Shown here: in pieces, positions 59,772-64,000 of the stretch
Layout of the letters: each line of letters opens with the position of its first letter
Numbering within the stretch: the first letter of the stretch is position 1
Origin: Streptomyces sp. SLBN-118
GTDB taxonomy: Bacteria; Actinomycetota; Actinomycetes; Streptomycetales; Streptomycetaceae
Length of the DNA stretch: 64,000 bases
Direction of reading: 5' to 3'
NCBI RefSeq assembly: GCF_006715635.1
Contig: NZ_VFNP01000002.1
Span: 1,860,001-1,924,000 of the forward strand
The notes under the pieces: generated by a model
The model's input: the letters and a program-made list of their open reading frames with translations, nothing else
Databases searched by the model: none
Told to the model about the DNA's origin: nothing
Made by a program: the position numbers and the translations under genes

Positions 59772-61310
59772 GTGACTGCTCTCACTCTCAGCACCGCCGG
59801 CGCAGCGACGCTCCGCGCCGACGCCCTCGTCGTCGGCGTCGCGAAGGGCGCGAAGGGTCCGGTCGTCGCGCCGGGCGCCGAGGCCGTGGACAAGGCATTC
59901 GACGGAAAGCTCGCCTCCGTGCTGGAAACCCTCGGTGCCTCGGGTGCCGAGGGCGAGGTGACCAAGCTCCCCGCCCCCTCCTCCCTCAAGACACCGGTCG
60001 TCCTGGCCGTCGGCCTGGGCCCGGTCCCCGAGAAGGACGAGGCGTTCACGGCCGAATCCCTTCGCCGTGCAGCGGGCTGCGCCGCCCGTACGCTGGCCGG
60101 TTCGAAGAAGGCCGCCTTCGCGCTGCCCGTCGAGGCGTCCGAGGACGCGGAGGCCATCGCTGAGGGCGCGCTGCTCGGCGCGTACTCCTTCACCGCCTAC
60201 CAGGGCGGCGAGAAGGACGCGAAGAACGCCAAGAACGGCAACGGCCCGAAGCAGCCGCTCGCCGAGGTCGCCCTGCTGGGCGCCAAGCCGCGCGACAAGG
60301 CGTACAAGGCCGCGGCCGAGCGTGCGATCGCGCTGACCGAGGAGATCAACCGCGCCCGCGACCTGATCAACACCCCGCCGAACGACCTCACCCCCGAGGC
60401 CTTCGCCGCCGTGGCCACGGCCGCCGGCAAGGAGCACGGCATCAAGGTCCAGGTCCTGGACGAAAAGGCGCTCGCCAAGGGCGGCTTCGGCGGCATCCTC
60501 GGCGTCGGCCAGGGTTCGCAGAACCCGCCGCGTCTGGTCAAGCTCTCCTACACCCACTCCAAGGCGGCCAAGACGCTCGCCCTGGTCGGCAAGGGCATCA
60601 CCTACGACTCGGGCGGCATCTCGCTCAAGCCGGCCGGCCACAACGAGACGATGAAGTGCGACATGAGCGGCGCCGCCGCGGTGTTCGCCGCCGTCGTCGC
60701 GGCCGCCCGCCTGGGCCTCGCCGTCAATGTCACCGGCTGGCTCGCGCTCGCCGAGAACATGCCGTCCGGTTCGGCCATCCGCCCCGGCGACGTGCTGCGT
60801 ATGTACAGCGGCAAGACCGTCGAGGTGCTCAACACCGACGCCGAGGGCCGTCTGGTCCTGGGCGACGCCCTCACCCGGGCCTGCGAGGAGAACCCGGACG
60901 CGATCGTCGACGTGGCGACACTGACGGGCGCGATGGTGATGGCGCTGGGCCACCGCACCTTCGGCATCATGGCGAACGACGACGCCTTCCGTACCTCGAT
61001 CCACGAGATCGCGGAGGAGGTCGGCGAGCAGTCCTGGCCGATGCCGCTTCCCCCCGAACTGCGCAAGGGCATGGACTCCCCGACCGCCGACATCGCCAAC
61101 ATGGGCGAGCGGATGGGCGGCGGCCTGGTCGCCGGTCTGTTCCTGAAGGAGTTCGTCGGCGAGGGCATCACCTGGGCGCACCTGGACATCGCGGGCCCGG
61201 CCTTCCACGAGGGCGCGCCGTTCGGCTACACCCCCAAGGGCGGCACCGGCTCCGCGGTCCGCACGCTGGTGAAGCTGGCCGAGCGCACGGCCGACGGCGA
61301 CCTGGGTTAG
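59772..61310 (+). CDS. pepA: Leucyl aminopeptidase (M17)
   Basis: Cytosolic hexameric two-zinc aminopeptidase, 512 residues. The catalytic domain shows ARDLINTPPNDLTPEAFA, LVGKGITYDSGGISLKPAG (metal ligands Lys and Asp), MKCDMSGAAAVFAAV, and the active-site NTDAEGRLVLGDALT. The GTG at 59772 (VTALTLSTAG) agrees with Streptomyces homologues; a purine-rich GGAAGCGAG lies about 12 bases upstream. It is followed by hairpin 61331-61351 and then the E3 gene. Confidence 0.94.
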   Translation: MTALTLSTAGAATLRADALVVGVAKGAKGPVVAPGAEAVDKAFDGKLASVLETLGASGAEGEVTKLPAPSSLKTPVVLAVGLGPVPEKDEAFTAESLRRAAGCAARTLAGSKKAAFALPVEASEDAEAIAEGALLGAYSFTAYQGGEKDAKNAKNGNGPKQPLAEVALLGAKPRDKAYKAAAERAIALTEEINRARDLINTPPNDLTPEAFAAVATAAGKEHGIKVQVLDEKALAKGGFGGILGVGQGSQNPPRLVKLSYTHSKAAKTLALVGKGITYDSGGISLKPAGHNETMKCDMSGAAAVFAAVVAAARLGLAVNVTGWLALAENMPSGSAIRPGDVLRMYSGKTVEVLNTDAEGRLVLGDALTRACEENPDAIVDVATLTGAMVMALGHRTFGIMANDDAFRTSIHEIAEEVGEQSWPMPLPPELRKGMDSPTADIANMGERMGGGLVAGLFLKEFVGEGITWAHLDIAGPAFHEGAPFGYTPKGGTGSAVRTLVKLAERTADGDLG

Positions 61311-61330
61311 CCGGTCCGCATCGTCACTGC

Positions 61331-61351
61331 CGGGCCCGGCTCCCGGGCCCG
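61331..61351 (+). terminator. Terminator of pepA
   Basis: Perfect 9-bp GC stem CGGGCCCGG / CCGGGCCCG with a CTC loop, 20 bp after the pepA stop. No T-run. Confidence 0.6.
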
Positions 61352-61588
61352 TGCCCCGATCGTCGGCGCAGGGAATCTTTCCGCCCGTCCGGCGTTGGAG
61401 GACACGGAGGTCCGGGGCCCGGGCCGCGGTAAACCGGCCCCGGGTCCCGCCGTCCGTCAACAAGTGCGAAGATGGGTTCTCGGCAGGACAGGGCCCCCAC
61501 CACAGGGCCGAAGAAACAGCGGCCGAACACCAGCCGCCGCCCGGGCACAGAGGTCCGGCGACCGGCGCACATGCATGGAGGACGTGAC

Positions 61589-62977
61589 GTGGCGAACGAC
61601 GCCAGCACCGTTTTCGACCTAGTGATCCTCGGCGGTGGTAGCGGCGGTTACGCTGCGGCGCTGCGCGGAGCTCAGCTGGGCCTGGACGTCGCCCTGATCG
61701 AGAAGGACAAGGTCGGCGGTACCTGCCTGCACCGGGGGTGCATCCCCACCAAGGCCCTGCTGCACGCGGGCGAGATCGCCGACCAGGCCCGCGAGAGCGA
61801 GCAGTTCGGCGTCAAGGCCACCTTCGAGGGCATCGACGTCCCGGCGGTCCACAAGTACAAGGACGATGTGATCTCGGGCCTGTACAAGGGTCTCCAGGGT
61901 CTGATCGCCTCCCGCAAGGTCACCTACATCGAGGGTGAGGGCCGGCTGTCCTCCCCCACCTCCGTCGACGTCAACGGACGGCGTGTCCAGGGCCGTCACG
62001 TCCTCCTCGCCACCGGCTCCGTACCGAAGTCGCTGCCGGGCCTGGAGATCGACGGCAACCGCATCATCTCCTCGGACCACGCGCTGGTGCTGGACCGCGT
62101 CCCGCAGTCCGCGATCGTGCTGGGCGGCGGCGTCATCGGCGTCGAGTTCGCCTCCGCGTGGAAGTCCTTCGGCTCCGAGATCACGGTCATCGAGGGCCTG
62201 AAGCACCTCGTGCCCGTCGAGGACGAGAACAGCTCGAAGCTTCTTGAGCGCGCGTTCCGCAAGCGCGGCATCAAGTTCAACCTGGGCACCTTCTTCGAGA
62301 AGGCCGAGTACACCGCCGACGGCGTGCGCGTCACGCTCGCGGACGGCAAGGCCTTCGAGGCCGAGGTGCTGCTCGTCGCCGTCGGCCGCGGCCCCGTCTC
62401 CGCCGGTCTCGGCTACGAGGAGCAGGGCGTCGCGATGGACCGCGGCTATGTCCTGGTCGACGAGTACATGCAGACGAACGTCCCCACGATCTCCGCCGTC
62501 GGCGACCTCGTCCCGACCCTCCAGCTCGCGCACGTCGGCTTCGCCGAGGGCATCCTGGTGGCAGAGCGGCTGGCCGGTCTGAAGACCGTCCCGATCGACT
62601 ACGACGGCGTGCCCCGGGTGACGTACTGCCACCCCGAGGTCGCCTCCGTGGGCATCACCGAGGCCAAGGCCAAGGAGATCTACGGTGCGGACAAGGTCGT
62701 CGCGCTGAAGTACAGCCTGGCGGGCAACGGCAAGAGCAAGATCCTCAAGACCGCGGGCGAGATCAAGCTCGTCCAGGTCAAGGACGGTGCCGTGGTCGGC
62801 GTCCACATGGTCGGTGACCGTATGGGCGAGCAGGTCGGCGAAGCCCAGCTGATCTACAACTGGGAGGCGCTGCCGGCCGAGGTCGCGCAGCTCATCCACG
62901 CTCACCCGACGCAGAACGAGGCGCTCGGCGAGGCCCACCTGGCTCTCGCGGGCAAGCCCCTGCACGCCCACGACTAA
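61589..62977 (+). CDS. lpdA: Dihydrolipoamide dehydrogenase (E3)
   Basis: FAD disulfide oxidoreductase that reoxidises lipoyl groups of 2-oxoacid dehydrogenase complexes. The 462-residue protein has the FAD loop [13 protein letters not shown], redox Cys46/Cys51 in [13 protein letters not shown], the NAD loop [14 protein letters not shown], and the active-site [11 protein letters not shown]is-Glu. The GTG at 61589 follows GGAGG about seven bases upstream. It precedes the E2 gene by 52 bp on the same strand and is presumably co-expressed with it. Confidence 0.95.
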   Translation: MANDASTVFDLVILGGGSGGYAAALRGAQLGLDVALIEKDKVGGTCLHRGCIPTKALLHAGEIADQARESEQFGVKATFEGIDVPAVHKYKDDVISGLYKGLQGLIASRKVTYIEGEGRLSSPTSVDVNGRRVQGRHVLLATGSVPKSLPGLEIDGNRIISSDHALVLDRVPQSAIVLGGGVIGVEFASAWKSFGSEITVIEGLKHLVPVEDENSSKLLERAFRKRGIKFNLGTFFEKAEYTADGVRVTLADGKAFEAEVLLVAVGRGPVSAGLGYEEQGVAMDRGYVLVDEYMQTNVPTISAVGDLVPTLQLAHVGFAEGILVAERLAGLKTVPIDYDGVPRVTYCHPEVASVGITEAKAKEIYGADKVVALKYSLAGNGKSKILKTAGEIKLVQVKDGAVVGVHMVGDRMGEQVGEAQLIYNWEALPAEVAQLIHAHPTQNEALGEAHLALAGKPLHAHD

Positions 62978-63029
62978 TTCCCTCGGGCGCGACGACCACT
63001 TCCGCAATTCGTTAGGAGCAACAGAAACC

Positions 63030-64000
63030 ATGTCGGTTTCCGTAACCCTTCCGGCGCTCGGCGAGAGCGTCACCGAGGGCACTGTCACCCGCTGGCTGAA
63101 GGCCGAGGGCGAACGAGTCGAGGCCGACGAGCCGCTGCTCGAGGTGTCGACCGACAAGGTCGACACCGAGATCCCGGCTCCGGCCGCGGGCATCCTCGCC
63201 TCCATCAAGGTCGCCGAGGACGAGACCGTCGAGGTCGGCGCCGAGCTGGCGATCATCGACGACGGCAGCGGCGCGCCCGCCGCCGCCCCGGCTCCGGCTG
63301 CGGCCGAGGCCCCCACCGCGGCCGCCCCCGCGCCGGCCGCTCCGGCTCCGGTCGCCGAGGCTCCGGCCCCGGCTGCCGCGCCCGCTCCGGCTGCTGCCCC
63401 CGCGGGTGGCGCCACCGGTACGGACGTCGTCCTCCCGGCGCTCGGCGAGAGCGTCACCGAGGGCACCGTCACGCGCTGGCTCAAGCAGGTCGGCGAGAGC
63501 GTCGAGGCCGACGAGCCGCTGCTCGAGGTCTCCACGGACAAGGTCGACACCGAGATCCCGGCCCCGGCTTCCGGTGTGCTGCTGGAGATCACGGTCGGCG
63601 AGGACGAGACCGCGGAGGTCGGCGCCAAGCTGGCCGTGATCGGCGCCGAGGGTGCCGCTCCGGCCGCGGCTCCCGCGCCAACCGCCCCGGCTCCGGCCGC
63701 TGCTCCGGCTCCGGCTGCTCCCGCCCCGGCTCCCGCGGCTCCGGCCGCTCCGGCTCCCGCGCCCGCTCCGGCCGCTGTCCCGGCTCCCGCCCCGGTCGCC
63801 GCTCCGGCTCCGGCTCCGGTCACCCCGGCCCCCGCTGCCCCGGCCGCGCCCGCCGCCGCCGAAGCGAGCGACGCGTACGTGACCCCCCTGGTCCGTAAGC
63901 TCGCCGCCGAAAACGGCGTGGACCTGGCCTCGGTCAAGGGCACAGGCGTCGGTGGCCGTATCCGCAAGCAGGACGTCATCGCCGCCGCAGCGGCGGCCCG
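63030..64000 (+). CDS. sucB: Dihydrolipoamide acyltransferase E2 (SucB-type), 3' end outside window
   Basis: Core of a 2-oxoglutarate or branched 2-oxoacid dehydrogenase complex. The 323 visible residues hold two lipoyl domains (Lys43 and Lys171, both in [12 protein letters not shown]), joined and followed by Ala/Pro-rich swinging arms ([12 protein letters not shown] type), and a peripheral-subunit-binding domain starting near residue 280 ([20 protein letters not shown]). The catalytic domain lies beyond the window, so specificity (succinyl versus other) is from synteny. ATG at 63030 is preceded by AGGAG eleven bases upstream. Stop not seen. Confidence 0.92.
   Translation, partial: MSVSVTLPALGESVTEGTVTRWLKAEGERVEADEPLLEVSTDKVDTEIPAPAAGILASIKVAEDETVEVGAELAIIDDGSGAPAAAPAPAAAEAPTAAAPAPAAPAPVAEAPAPAAAPAPAAAPAGGATGTDVVLPALGESVTEGTVTRWLKQVGESVEADEPLLEVSTDKVDTEIPAPASGVLLEITVGEDETAEVGAKLAVIGAEGAAPAAAPAPTAPAPAAAPAPAAPAPAPAAPAAPAPAPAPAAVPAPAPVAAPAPAPVTPAPAAPAAPAAAEASDAYVTPLVRKLAAENGVDLASVKGTGVGGRIRKQDVIAAAAAA

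Noticed and set aside
59064..63979. Minus-strand long frames opposite pepA, lpdA and sucB
   Set aside because: Antisense shadows of strongly codon-biased genes. Only the part below about 59560 shows family similarity and is treated as the pseudogene.

Overview
The window is high-GC DNA with strong third-position G/C bias, many GTG and TTG starts, ATGA-type stop/start overlaps and several apparently leaderless genes. Actinobacterial hallmarks include class II DAHP synthase, an actinobacterial SAM-IV riboswitch, CtaF, PspAA, DUF3043 and a DmdR/IdeR iron box. Content and order match the conserved core of a Streptomyces chromosome, in the neighbourhood of S. coelicolor SCO2113-SCO2181 (from memory, not checked by search). 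I see no prophage, insertion sequence, CRISPR array, tRNA or rRNA.

Layout. 1-5.5 kb: bacterioferritin (5' cut off) and its iron-box-controlled ferredoxin, then aromatic amino acid genes (DAHP synthase; a fused anthranilate synthase behind a Trp leader peptide and attenuator) and phosphofructokinase. 5.6-14 kb: a plsC/two-component cluster, an esterase, glucokinase, and an ArsA-like protein with a START-like partner. 14-20 kb: phosphoesterase, acyl-CoA ligase and two glycosyltransferases. 19.6-26.3 kb: a lipoprotein protease, two paralogous NlpC/P60 hydrolases (one behind a possible compact c-di-AMP-type leader), a NYN-domain protein and a rhomboid protease. 26.3-29.3 kb: a class V PLP enzyme under a SAM-IV riboswitch with a six-codon ORF in its leader, then trpD.

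29.4-38.7 kb holds the respiratory chain: ctaE-qcrC-qcrA-qcrB and ctaC-ctaD-ctaF, separated by an L,D-transpeptidase and a receiver-like protein. 39-45.2 kb is sulfur, Fe-S and NAD metabolism: a cysteine desulfurase-TusA fusion, an ErpA-type Fe-S carrier, and the Fe-S enzyme NadA, whose promoter carries three copies of one palindrome. 45.3-52.4 kb: a second two-component system, pspA-pspAA, DUF3043, a methyltransferase with a probable CTG start, and an ABC exporter. 52.5-59 kb: cobalamin nucleotide-loop genes (a CobU fusion, CobT, CobS) around a DUF2156/rhomboid-like membrane pair. 58.9-59.6 kb holds a frameshifted GH114-type remnant. 59.8-64 kb: leucyl aminopeptidase, dihydrolipoamide dehydrogenase and the start of a two-lipoyl E2.

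The best leads are regulatory: the SAM-IV leader with its tiny ORF and palindrome, the triple CGTC-N5-GACG array on the nadA promoter, the short ydaO-like leader of an NlpC gene, and a 21-bp-phased direct repeat between plsC and an esterase gene. Protein-level oddities are a degenerate beta-lactamase-fold domain fused to CobU and an ArsA-like protein lacking both P-loop lysines.
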